A DNA stretch of 64,000 bases, taken from positions 930,001 to 994,000 of the forward strand of contig NZ_CP142523.1 of the NCBI RefSeq assembly GCF_036885605.1, in the 5' to 3' direction. The stretch's first letter is position 1; every line of letters starts with the position of its first letter. Both the position numbers and the translations under genes were made by a program. Positions 50,600 to 58,383 of this stretch are shown here, in pieces. The notes beneath the pieces were generated by a model, which did not search any database, was not told the origin of the DNA, and was given only the letters and a program-made list of their open reading frames with translations. Source of the DNA: Janthinobacterium sp. TB1-E2 (lineage in GTDB: Bacteria; Pseudomonadota; Gammaproteobacteria; Burkholderiales; Burkholderiaceae_D).

Positions 50600-52546
50600 A
50601 TGGAAAGCCGTCTCAGCCGTCTGGAAGCCGTTCAAACCGTGTTGCTGGAGATCGGGCAGCGCTCGAGCACCTGCAGCGATATCAGCGAATTCCTGCAGGC
50701 GGTGCATGCGGCGCTGGGGCGCATCATGTATGCGGCGAACTTTTACGTGGCGCTCAGCGACCATGACGACGGCCTCGTGCGCTTTCCCTATTTTGTCGAT
50801 GAATTCGACGCCGCGCCCGACCCGGACGAGGGCGTGCGCCTGGCCAGCGCCGCGCAGTCGCCCACGGCGTGGGTCATCGTCAACCGCAAGCAGCTGGTGA
50901 TGACGGCCGACGACGACGCCATGCGCGCCATCGGCGGCGGCGCCTGGGGCGGCGGCACGGCGGCCGAGCACTGGATAGGCTGTCCGCTGCTGGACCAGCA
51001 GCATCAGGTGCTGGGCGCCATCGTCATCCAGAGCTATGATGCGCAGCACCGCTTCAGCCTGGAAGACCAGGCCCTGTTCGCGCTGATCGCCACGCACGTG
51101 TCGAGCGCCCTGCAAGGCATGCAAAGCATGGACCGGCTGGAAAAGGCGGTGCAGGAGCGCACGGCCCTGCTGGCGCACGAGGTGGCCGAGCGGCGGCGCG
51201 CGGAAAACCTCCAGCATGCGCTGTATGAAATCGCCAACCTGTCGGCGCAGGCGGCCGACGCGACGACCCTGTATGCGCGCCTGCACGCCATCATCAGCGA
51301 ACTGGTGACGGCCAAGAATTTCCTCATCGCCCTGTACCACCCGGACAACAAGGACATCACGATCCCGTATTTCGTCGACGAGAAGGATGCGCAGGCGCCC
51401 GTGAAACGCTTTCATTACGGCATCGGCATGAGTTCGTACGTGCTGGCGCGGCGCAAGGCTTGCCTGCTCGATGCCAGCAGCTATGCGGCGCTGGTGGCCA
51501 GCGGCGAGATGGACGAGCCGCTGGGCAATGTCGGCATCGCCAGCTGGATGGGCGCGCCCATGCTGCTGGGCGAGCGCAAATATGGCGTGATCATCGTGCA
51601 AAGCTACGACGAATCCGTCGTGTATGGCCAGGCGGAACTGGACGTGCTGGCCTTCATGGCCAGCCACGTGGCCGTGGCGATGGCCCGCATCCAGGCCGAC
51701 AGCGCCATGCGCCAGGCCAAGGAAGCGCTGGAAGAGCAGAACGCGGCCCTGAACAGCGCACTGAGCGCCTTGCAGGAAGCGCAGTCGGAACTGGTGCGCC
51801 AGGAAAAGCTGGCGTCCCTGGGGCGCCTGGTGGCGGGCGTGGCGCATGAAATCAATACGCCGCTGGGTATTTGCGTCACGGCCACCAGCCACCTGGTGCA
51901 GGAATTGAAACTCACGCGCGAAGACCTGGAAGGCGGCCAGCTCGATGAAGACGGCTTGCGGCAATTCTTCGATATCATCGACCAGACCCTGCGCATCATG
52001 ACGACGAACACGCAGCGCGCCGCGGCGCTGGTGCGCAGCTTCAAGCAGGTGGCCGTGGACCAGTCGTCGGACGAATTGCGCAGCTTTAATTTGCGCAAAT
52101 ACCTCGATGAAGTCCTGCTGTCCCTGCAGCCCAAGCTCAAGGGCAAGCCGGTCAAAGTGGAGATCGACTGCGCGCCCGAGGTGCAGCTGCGCAGCTATCC
52201 GGGCGCCGTCTCGCAGATCGTCACGAACATGGTGGTCAATTCACTGGTGCACGGCTTTGCCGAAGGCGAGCCGGGCAAGATCAAGCTGTCCGCCAGGACG
52301 GTGGGCGACATGCTGGAACTTGACTACAGCGACGATGGCATGGGCATGGACAGCGCCACTCTGGCACAGCTGTTCGACCCCTTCTTCACGACGAAGCGGG
52401 GCTCGGGCGGCAGCGGACTCGGCGCGCATATCCTGTACAACCTGGTGACGGGGCCGCTGGGAGGGACGGTGAAGGTGGTTAGTGCGCCGGGCATGGGATT
52501 GCATTACAAGATACGCTTCCCATTAGAACCACGTAGGTCGGATTAG
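50600..52546 (+). CDS. GAF-GAF histidine kinase
   Basis: A 648-residue soluble sensor kinase. Two GAF domains (about 20-180 and 215-370) share PYFVDEFDAAP / PYFVDEKDAQAP and IVIQSYDAQH / IIVQSYDESV, so they arose by duplication. A coiled linker (370-415) leads to the phospho-acceptor LVAGVAHEINTPLG (His about 419). The HATPase domain has the N-box QIVTNMVVNSLVHGF, G1 DDGMGM and G2 GSGGSGLGAHI. No receiver is fused; a receiver-HD-GYP protein is encoded convergently nearby. Its last residues (RRSD) and stop lie inside a REP-like element at 52533-52565. Confidence 0.88.
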   Translation: MESRLSRLEAVQTVLLEIGQRSSTCSDISEFLQAVHAALGRIMYAANFYVALSDHDDGLVRFPYFVDEFDAAPDPDEGVRLASAAQSPTAWVIVNRKQLVMTADDDAMRAIGGGAWGGGTAAEHWIGCPLLDQQHQVLGAIVIQSYDAQHRFSLEDQALFALIATHVSSALQGMQSMDRLEKAVQERTALLAHEVAERRRAENLQHALYEIANLSAQAADATTLYARLHAIISELVTAKNFLIALYHPDNKDITIPYFVDEKDAQAPVKRFHYGIGMSSYVLARRKACLLDASSYAALVASGEMDEPLGNVGIASWMGAPMLLGERKYGVIIVQSYDESVVYGQAELDVLAFMASHVAVAMARIQADSAMRQAKEALEEQNAALNSALSALQEAQSELVRQEKLASLGRLVAGVAHEINTPLGICVTATSHLVQELKLTREDLEGGQLDEDGLRQFFDIIDQTLRIMTTNTQRAAALVRSFKQVAVDQSSDELRSFNLRKYLDEVLLSLQPKLKGKPVKVEIDCAPEVQLRSYPGAVSQIVTNMVVNSLVHGFAEGEPGKIKLSARTVGDMLELDYSDDGMGMDSATLAQLFDPFFTTKRGSGGSGLGAHILYNLVTGPLGGTVKVVSAPGMGLHYKIRFPLEPRRSD

Positions 52547-52565
52547 CGCTTGCGCGTAATCCGAC
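52533..52565. repeat. REP-like palindrome, cluster C unit 1
   Basis: GTAG plus GTCGGATTA (52537-52545) and TAATCCGAC (52557-52565) around GCGCTTGCGCG. It overlaps the end of the histidine kinase gene: the final codons and the TAG (52544-52546) belong to the element. The 20-base stretch ACCACGTAGGTCGGATTAGC recurs exactly at unit 2. Confidence 0.85.
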
Positions 52566-52741
52566 GCCGGCGGCTAAAAACGGCGGGCCGGAGACGCGGG
52601 CCTGAGAAAATACCGATGGCGGCGTTGCAGCTCCTTGCCGTACATGCGTACTGTCTGCGTCGCTGCGCCTTGCCCTCGACATTTTTCAGGCCCGCTTGGC
52701 CCGGAGTGCCCGTGTTGGGGGCTTGGACCGAAACCACGTAG
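52566..52741. repeat. Structured intergenic element between two REP-like units
   Basis: This 176-base stretch contains no gene I can support. It holds a long imperfect inverted repeat: GCGGGCCTGAGAAAA near 52596-52610 faces TTTTTCAGGCCCGC at about 52682-52695, with further partial pairing inside (GCGTTGCAGC against GCTGCGCC) and a central TACATGCGTA. It looks like a mobile or RNA-structured element framed by the two REP-like palindromes. Confidence 0.5.
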
Positions 52742-52773
52742 GTCGGATTAGCGGCGCAGCCGCGTAATCCGAC
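52738..52773. repeat. REP-like palindrome, cluster C unit 2
   Basis: GTAG then GTCGGATTA (52742-52750) and TAATCCGAC (52765-52773) around GCGGCGCAGCCGCG. A further half copy (GCTAATCCGG, 52782-52791) follows directly and encodes the stop codon and last residues (FPD) of the convergent HD-GYP gene. Confidence 0.8.
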
Positions 52774-52782
52774 GTACGCATG

Positions 52783-54294
52783 CTAATCCGGGAAGCGCTG
52801 ATTCAACGCCAGCGCCTCATCCAGATTCGCAATCAGCAACTCCACATACTGCGGATCGAGGTGGCTGCCGCTCACTTCGCGCAGGTAGCTGACGACGCGC
52901 TCCAGGGGCCAGGCATCCTTGTAGCAGCGCTTGTGCATGAGGGCGTCGAAGACGTCGGCGACGGCGGCGATGCGCGCGTATTTGTGGATGTTTTCGCCGA
53001 CCAGGCCTTGCGGGTAGCCGCTGCCGTCGAATTTTTCATGGTGCTGGTGGGCGATCACGGCGGCCGCCTTCAGGAGCGGGCGCTGCGAGCCGTCGAGGAT
53101 GGACATGCCTACCGTCGGATGCTGCTTCATGATTTCCCATTCGGCCGCATCGAGCTTGCCCGGTTTGAGCAGCACGGCGTCGGGGGTGGAGATCTTGCCG
53201 ATGTCGTGCATGGGCGCCGCGTGGCGCAGCACCATGGTTTCCTCTTCCGACATGCCGGACGCCTGCGCCAGCAGCTGGCACACTTCGGCCATGCGGCGCA
53301 CGTGGTTGCCGCCTTCGTGCGAGCGCGATTCGACCACGTCGCCCAGGCGCAGGATCAGCTCGGCCTGGGTATCGGTGATTTCCTGCGTCAGCAGGATGTT
53401 GTCGAAGGCGATGGCCACGCCCGAGCAGAATACTTCCAGCAATTGCGCGTCGAGATCGGAGATTTCTTCCACACCTTTGAGTACCAGCAAGGACGCCTTG
53501 CCGCTGCTGTTCGGGAAATAGCCGACATAGGTGTCGCCATGCAGGCGCGAAATCTTGTTGCTCTTGGCGTCGTCCAGCTGCGACAGCAGGGACGGGCTGA
53601 GGATGCCGCCATCGGCTTCATGGTCGCCGATCTGCGCGAGGATTTCATAGTCCTGCTCGCCCGTGATGGCGCTGGCGCCGCGCAGGCGCAGCAGCATGCT
53701 CGTTTCGAGGCGCAGCAGGGCGACGACTTGCTGCAGCAGGCCGCTGGCGAAGTCGCGCAGGTTGCGCTGCTTGAAGATGTGCGCCGAGGCGGCGATGACG
53801 CGCTCGAGTCCTTCGCGGTAATGGAGCTGGGCCTGGCGCGCCTCTTCCACCTTCATGATGTCGCGGTAGGCGCGCAGGGCGGCAAAGGTGGTGGTGAACA
53901 GCTTGGTGCGGTCCAGTTCCGTCTTTTCCTTGTAGTCGTTGATGTCGTAGTTGACGATCACCCGTTCTTCCGGCGCCTGTCCCGGCTGTCCCGTACGCAG
54001 CACGATGCGCGTAAACTGGTTGCCCAGGTCTTCGCGCATCCAGCGCGCCACTTCCAGGCCGCTGTCTTCGCGTTCCATCACCACGTCGAGGAAGACGAGC
54101 GCGATGCCTTCTTCGCGCGCCAGCACCTGCTTGGCTTCGGCGCCGCTGTACGCGTGCACGAAGCTCAGCGCGCGGCCTTCGAGGCGGAAACGGCTCAGCG
54201 TCAGTTTGGTGATGTCGTGGATGTCGGGTTCATCATCGACGAGCAGGACTTTCCAGGGAGGTAACTTGGGCGATGCTGAAGACAAAAATGACAT
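52783..54294 (-). CDS. Response regulator with DUF3369 and HD-GYP phosphodiesterase domain
   Basis: A 503-residue protein. Residues 14-135 are a receiver (VLLVDDEPDIHDITKLTLSR, phospho-acceptor in VFLDVVMERED, then NDYKEKTE with the conserved Lys). Residues about 150-305 are DUF3369, a GAF-like domain usual in this architecture. Residues 310-490 are an HD-GYP domain with HAAPMHDIGKISTPD, HPTVGMSIL, HQHHEKFDGSGYPQGL, all metal ligands and the GYP present; such domains hydrolyse cyclic di-GMP. The ATG at 54294 gives the receiver a normal start; ribosome site weak. It converges on the GAF histidine kinase, a plausible partner. Confidence 0.9.
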   Translation of the reverse strand: MSFLSSASPKLPPWKVLLVDDEPDIHDITKLTLSRFRLEGRALSFVHAYSGAEAKQVLAREEGIALVFLDVVMEREDSGLEVARWMREDLGNQFTRIVLRTGQPGQAPEERVIVNYDINDYKEKTELDRTKLFTTTFAALRAYRDIMKVEEARQAQLHYREGLERVIAASAHIFKQRNLRDFASGLLQQVVALLRLETSMLLRLRGASAITGEQDYEILAQIGDHEADGGILSPSLLSQLDDAKSNKISRLHGDTYVGYFPNSSGKASLLVLKGVEEISDLDAQLLEVFCSGVAIAFDNILLTQEITDTQAELILRLGDVVESRSHEGGNHVRRMAEVCQLLAQASGMSEEETMVLRHAAPMHDIGKISTPDAVLLKPGKLDAAEWEIMKQHPTVGMSILDGSQRPLLKAAAVIAHQHHEKFDGSGYPQGLVGENIHKYARIAAVADVFDALMHKRCYKDAWPLERVVSYLREVSGSHLDPQYVELLIANLDEALALNQRFPD

Positions 54295-54731
54295 AAGGGC
54301 GAGTTCCGCTAAAAGGCATAACTGACGCAATGCTGAGACGCCCGCGCCAGGAATTCCTGTGCGCCATGACCGGCGTTGCGCGTTTTTCGGGCGCATTTTG
54401 TCGATTGTAGACTGACAGCTAAGTATTAACAATAAGCAAGAACAATTGACTAAAATCATGCAACACACGTGCTAAAAAAGCACTTTAAATCCGTGCTGCC
54501 GACACTATCTATACTTTATCGCTTAGGCAACTATATTTTCAAGACAATACTTTGTTTTAATTAATATTGCTAATGAATCTGCAAAAAAGTGGCGGCCGGT
54601 CTTGTCAGAGTTGCCGTAGGAAAAGGTAACAAGGTATGAATTTCGCTTTGAACGGCGGCGCATGGGGGTATAGTGAATCGGATAAAAAGTGGCTCATGCG
54701 CCACCCATATTTTTCCTGAAAGGATTACATC
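54295..54731. other. 437-base AT-rich intergenic region
   Basis: No gene is supportable here. The part from about 54400 to 54600 is strikingly AT-rich for this chromosome, with a small perfect hairpin GTGCT-AAAAA-AGCAC at 54469-54483. It must hold the promoters of the divergent HD-GYP and DUF3016 genes. A candidate for the latter is at 54648-54674. Confidence 0.7.
54648..54674 (+). promoter_or_regulatory. Candidate promoter of the DUF3016 gene
   Basis: TTGAAC (54648-54653) and TATAGT (54669-54674) are separated by 15 bases (16 if the -35 is read as TTTGAA). The start codon is at 54732, with AAAGGA in front of it. Confidence 0.4.
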
Positions 54732-55235
54732 ATGAAAAAGAAGACAACGCGCGCCCTGATCGCCGGCCTGGCCTTGCTGGCCAGCAGCGCGGCCTGGGCA
54801 GGAACCGAAGTGCATTTCAGCAAACCGGATCAATTCACGGATGTGCCGTTCGATCCTAACGAACGGGAAGACGTACTGAAGGAGCTGACCCGGCATTTCG
54901 AGAAGCTGGGTACGGCGCTGCCGCCCGGGCGGACCTTGAAAATCGACGTCACGGACGTGGACCTGGCGGGACGTGAAAATCCTTCGCTGCGTGCCGGCCA
55001 TGATATCCGCGTCATGAATGGCCGGGTCGACTGGCCGCGCATGCGCTTGCAGTATGTGCTCGAACAGGATGGCAAGGTCATCAGCAGCGGCAATGCGGCC
55101 CTGTCCGATATGTCATACCTGAGCCGCATCAATCCTTACTTCAGCAATGAAAAGTTGCGCTATGAAAAGCTGATGATCGATGACTGGTTTTCCGATACCT
55201 TTGGCGTCAAGGTGAAGCGTCATGCGCGCAAGTAG
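54732..55235 (+). CDS. DUF3016 secreted protein
   Basis: A 167-residue protein with a signal peptide (ALIAGLALLASSAAWA, cleavage near residue 23). The mature part matches DUF3016: VHFSKPDQFTDVPFDPNERE near the start, LKIDVTDVDLAGRENPSLRA in the middle, and WPRMRLQYVLEQDGKVISSG. The family is periplasmic and uncharacterised, about 160-180 residues long. It follows an AT-rich region and appears monocistronic; the next gene converges 15 bases after its stop. Confidence 0.82.
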   Translation: MKKKTTRALIAGLALLASSAAWAGTEVHFSKPDQFTDVPFDPNEREDVLKELTRHFEKLGTALPPGRTLKIDVTDVDLAGRENPSLRAGHDIRVMNGRVDWPRMRLQYVLEQDGKVISSGNAALSDMSYLSRINPYFSNEKLRYEKLMIDDWFSDTFGVKVKRHARK

Positions 55236-55250
55236 TGAGCAAGTAGTAAA

Positions 55251-56036
55251 TCAGCGCAGGTAAGCGCCTTCGATGCGCGCCAGCTCGCCGTTCTGCCGCA
55301 TGGCGAGCAGGGCGGCATTCATCCTCTCGATGAAATCGGCCTTGTAGGCGGGCGTGTTGCGCGCGCTGTAGGCGATGTAGGTGGCTTCGGACGACAATTC
55401 CAGCACTTCGCGCAATTGAAAGCCGTAGCCGGCCAGTTCGTCTTGAAGCTGGCGCGCCGTGTGGCGTGCCGCGCCGCGGTCGCTGGCGTAGCAATCGATG
55501 CGCCGCAGGGCCAGTTTCTTCAGGTTCGCTTCATTCCCCTTGGCCGCTTCCAGGCGCAGCAGCCCCTGGCGGGCTGGCGCCATCAACTTTTCCGACAGCA
55601 AAAAACCCGTGTTGACGCCAATGGTCAGGCCCGCAAAGTCGGTCGGGAAGTGCGTGCGCGGCGTGCGCATGACGGCGTCATGGCAAAACAGCACCACCGA
55701 TTCGCGGTGCAGCACGGCCGAATATGGTTGCACGTACGAGCGTTCCGTCTTGCGTCCGGGCGGAAACAGGCCGAAAACCTGGCCTTTTTCCAGCGCGTCG
55801 AGCCCCCGTTTCCAGGGGCGCGGCTGCAATTCCAGCCGGTAGCCGGGCATCGTGCCCGCCGCCTGGCGCAGGATGTCGATATACATGCCCTTGAAGACAC
55901 CATTTTCCACATAGCTGTACGGCGCGTAGTCATCATCGCCGTACAGCGTGACGGTTTGCGGCGCGGCCAGGGCGCATGGCAAGACGCCCAGCAACGCCAG
56001 GGCCAAGCACAGTCTTGCCGTTATTGCTGATTGCAT
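55251..56036 (-). CDS. Periplasmic solute-binding protein, family 3
   Basis: A 261-residue protein with a signal peptide (LCLALALLGVLPCALA, cleavage about residue 25) and one SBP_bac_3 domain. The opening TLYGDDDYAPYSYVENGVFK and GMYIDILRQAA correspond to the usual start of amino-acid-binding proteins, and LTIGVNTGFLLSE to the hinge region. No ABC permease or ATPase gene is nearby, so it may be an orphan binding protein or serve a system elsewhere. Two Cys residues (CHD and RIDCYASD) may form a disulfide. The ligand cannot be predicted. Confidence 0.82.
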   Translation of the reverse strand: MQSAITARLCLALALLGVLPCALAAPQTVTLYGDDDYAPYSYVENGVFKGMYIDILRQAAGTMPGYRLELQPRPWKRGLDALEKGQVFGLFPPGRKTERSYVQPYSAVLHRESVVLFCHDAVMRTPRTHFPTDFAGLTIGVNTGFLLSEKLMAPARQGLLRLEAAKGNEANLKKLALRRIDCYASDRGAARHTARQLQDELAGYGFQLREVLELSSEATYIAYSARNTPAYKADFIERMNAALLAMRQNGELARIEGAYLR

Positions 56037-56096
56037 GCCGCTCCAGAATTAATTATCTTCCTGGCAAGGATACAGCATGGCGGCATCGAACTGCTG

Positions 56097-56540
56097 TCAA
56101 TCGATCCAGTTCACCTGCGGGAACTTGCTGCCGAACTCTTCCGGCATGGGCACGACCTGGCTGCGCTTGTAGTTGAAGAAGACAAAGCCGGACTTGGCCA
56201 TCGCGATCAGGGTGTTGTCGCGCGGGCGCGTGATGCGGAAGGTGATGTCGCCGCCATACTTGTTGAAATCCATGACGCCCACTTCGAACAGCAGCTGGTC
56301 GCGCGCATGGGCTTCGGCGCGGTAGGTGGTGGCCAGGTCGGTGACGATGATGCCGGTGCCGTCCGCTTCGATGTCGCGCACGCCATATTCGAACAGGAAG
56401 CGGGCGCGCGCCTCGGAAATCATGGAAATCATGGAATCGTTGCCGAGATGGTTGCCGGCGTTGATGTCCGTCGTGCGTACCGTCAGTTGCGAGGAATAGC
56501 AGTACTGGTCTTCGGGAAATTCAAGTTTCAAACGGGCCAT
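56097..56540 (-). CDS. Thioesterase family protein (hot-dog fold)
   Basis: A 147-residue 4HBT-type hot-dog protein of the acyl-CoA thioesterase superfamily. LTVRTTDINAGNHLGNDSMI carries the Asp and the HLGN that take the place of the usual acidic/GHVNN active-site region, and YRAEAHARDQLLFEVGVMDF is the second strand pair. A single domain implies a homo-oligomeric enzyme, probably acting on acyl-CoA thioesters; the chain specificity is unknown. It is on the same strand as, and 60 bases before, the solute-binding protein gene. Confidence 0.82.
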   Translation of the reverse strand: MARLKLEFPEDQYCYSSQLTVRTTDINAGNHLGNDSMISMISEARARFLFEYGVRDIEADGTGIIVTDLATTYRAEAHARDQLLFEVGVMDFNKYGGDITFRITRPRDNTLIAMAKSGFVFFNYKRSQVVPMPEEFGSKFPQVNWID

Positions 56541-56657
56541 GGTGTTCTCTTGGGCTGGTGCGCAGGGCGCGGCGGAAAAACCAATTTTAGCCGGTTCCCC
56601 GCGCCCCGTCGAAAAACGCGGCCTCAGGCGTGCGCCGCCATGACTGCTTGCACATGC

Positions 56658-56696
56658 TCATTGGCCCACCTCATTGGCCCACCTTATTGGCCCATC
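56658..56696. repeat. Three tandem 13-base repeats
   Basis: TCATTGGCCCACC occurs at 56658-56670 and 56671-56683, and a variant TTATTGGCCCATC follows at 56684-56696. The array lies in the 169-base gap between the convergently ending sugar dehydrogenase gene and the thioesterase start. Confidence 0.85.
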
Positions 56697-56709
56697 TTTT
56701 TGCGTACGC

Positions 56710-58170
56710 TTATTTACGTACAATCTTGTACACCTTGCCCGTGCCGCTCAGCATGTACAGCTCGTTTTGCGCATCCTGGCCGAACGACAGGATGTTGCCC
56801 ACGTTCGTGATGCCCCAGTCTTTCACGGCCGATGCCGTGCCATTGCTGTAGCTGAAACTCTTCAGCCAGGCGCTGCAGTAATCCGAATACAGGTATTGCC
56901 CCGCCAGTTCCGGCAAGGCCGCTCCCCGGTACACATAGCCGCCCGTGATTGAGCAGCCGTTGGCCGTATCGTTGTTGTACGTGATGGCGGGCAAGACCAG
57001 CCCCGCCTGGTTGCAACTGGCGCTGTTGTAGCACTGCGTGCCCTCCATGATGTTCCAGCCATAGTTGTTGCCCGCCTGGCCCACGGGACGCACGTCGACT
57101 TCTTCCAGATTGGCCTGGCCCACATCGGCGATGTACAGCAGTTGGGCTGGCACGTCGAAGGCATAGCGCCACGGGTTGCGCAAGCCGTAGGCCCAGATTT
57201 CAGGGCGCCCGCCTGCCCCGCCTGCCGTGGCAAACGGGTTGCCGGGCGGAATGGCGTACGGCTGGGCCACCGTGCTGGCGTTGACGTCCAGGCGCAGCAG
57301 CTTGCCCAGCAGGACATTCGTGTTTTGCGCATTGCGGGGCGGGTCGCCCGCGGCGCCGCCGTCGCCCGTGCCCGCATACAGATAGCCGTCCGGCCCAAAG
57401 CTGAGCAGGCCGCCATAATGGTTGCTGAACGTGGGGTGGGGGATCGTCAGGATGGTCAGCGCCGACAGGGGATCGGCCATGTTGGCGTTGCCGGCCGACA
57501 CCTGCCGGCGCTCGATGACGATATCGCCGGTCAGGTTGGTGTAATACAGGAAGAAATAGCCATTGCTGGCGTATTGCGGATGGAAGGCCATCGACAGCAA
57601 ACCCCGCTCGCCGCTGGTGGTGGTGAGCGTACTGATGTCGAGGAAGGGCGTGGCCAGCAGAGTGCCGTTCTGCACTACGCGGATGCGGCCGGCCCGTTCG
57701 AGGATGAACAAACGGCTGTCGCCGGGCGGCGCCGTAAGGAAGATGGGCACGCTCAAGCCGCTGGCCACCTCCTGCAGGCCCAGGGTCAGCGTCGTGGCCG
57801 CCGCATACAGGACGCTGGCGCTGGCCGTCGCCCCCGCATTGACTTGCACCTGCTGCGTGACGGGCGTGGGCGCCAGCGGTCCCGTGCCTTGCGTCACGCT
57901 GGCGGCGTTGAGCGTATAGGCGCCGGGCGCCAGATCCGTGAGCGTGGCGCTCGCCGTCAATGTCTTGCTGTAGGACGCAGGTCCCGTCACCGTGACGGCG
58001 CCCGCCACGCCGGCCGGCAAGCCGCCGATGCTGACCATCAGGCTGCCGGTGGTGGGGCCAGGCGCAGGGTCGTCATCGTCGCCGCCGCCACAGGCGGCCA
58101 GCAGGGCCAAACAGCATGCCAGCAGCAGGGCCAGCCAGGGCCGGGGAAAGCGGGAAAGGATATGGCGCAT
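56710..58170 (-). CDS. PQQ-dependent sugar dehydrogenase-like lipoprotein
   Basis: A 486-residue lipoprotein. The N-terminus is a type II signal (LALLLACCLALLAACGGG) with Cys27 after LAA, followed by an Asp-rich linker. Residues 40-120 are a small beta domain resembling PEGA (GSLMVSIGGLPAGVAGAVTV, LTDLAPGAYTLNA). Residues 130-485 match the glucose/sorbosone dehydrogenase beta-propeller: LFILERAGRIRVVQNG, GERGLLSMAFHPQYASNGYF, the catalytic-His region NHYGGLLSFGPDGYLYAGTG, and IWAYGLRNPWRYAFD. Known relatives oxidise aldoses with PQQ in the periplasm or at the outer membrane. The substrate is unknown. Confidence 0.85.
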   Translation of the reverse strand: MRHILSRFPRPWLALLLACCLALLAACGGGDDDDPAPGPTTGSLMVSIGGLPAGVAGAVTVTGPASYSKTLTASATLTDLAPGAYTLNAASVTQGTGPLAPTPVTQQVQVNAGATASASVLYAAATTLTLGLQEVASGLSVPIFLTAPPGDSRLFILERAGRIRVVQNGTLLATPFLDISTLTTTSGERGLLSMAFHPQYASNGYFFLYYTNLTGDIVIERRQVSAGNANMADPLSALTILTIPHPTFSNHYGGLLSFGPDGYLYAGTGDGGAAGDPPRNAQNTNVLLGKLLRLDVNASTVAQPYAIPPGNPFATAGGAGGRPEIWAYGLRNPWRYAFDVPAQLLYIADVGQANLEEVDVRPVGQAGNNYGWNIMEGTQCYNSASCNQAGLVLPAITYNNDTANGCSITGGYVYRGAALPELAGQYLYSDYCSAWLKSFSYSNGTASAVKDWGITNVGNILSFGQDAQNELYMLSGTGKVYKIVRK

Positions 58171-58383
58171 GTCGGTCTCCTGCGGGAACGGCGCAACGGC
58201 GGCTCAATCGGGGAGCCTGTGCCAAGAATGCGCGTCTTTGTGCCTGTAGGTTTGCGTTGGCGCAAACGTGCGGCGCCATCGGACAAATGCGCCGCGTTTT
58301 CAGACAAGCGCGTGGCCAGCCGCGCCATCGCGCCCGCCAGCGCCCGATAATGGCGCATCTGAAACCGAGCAGGAATGACACAC

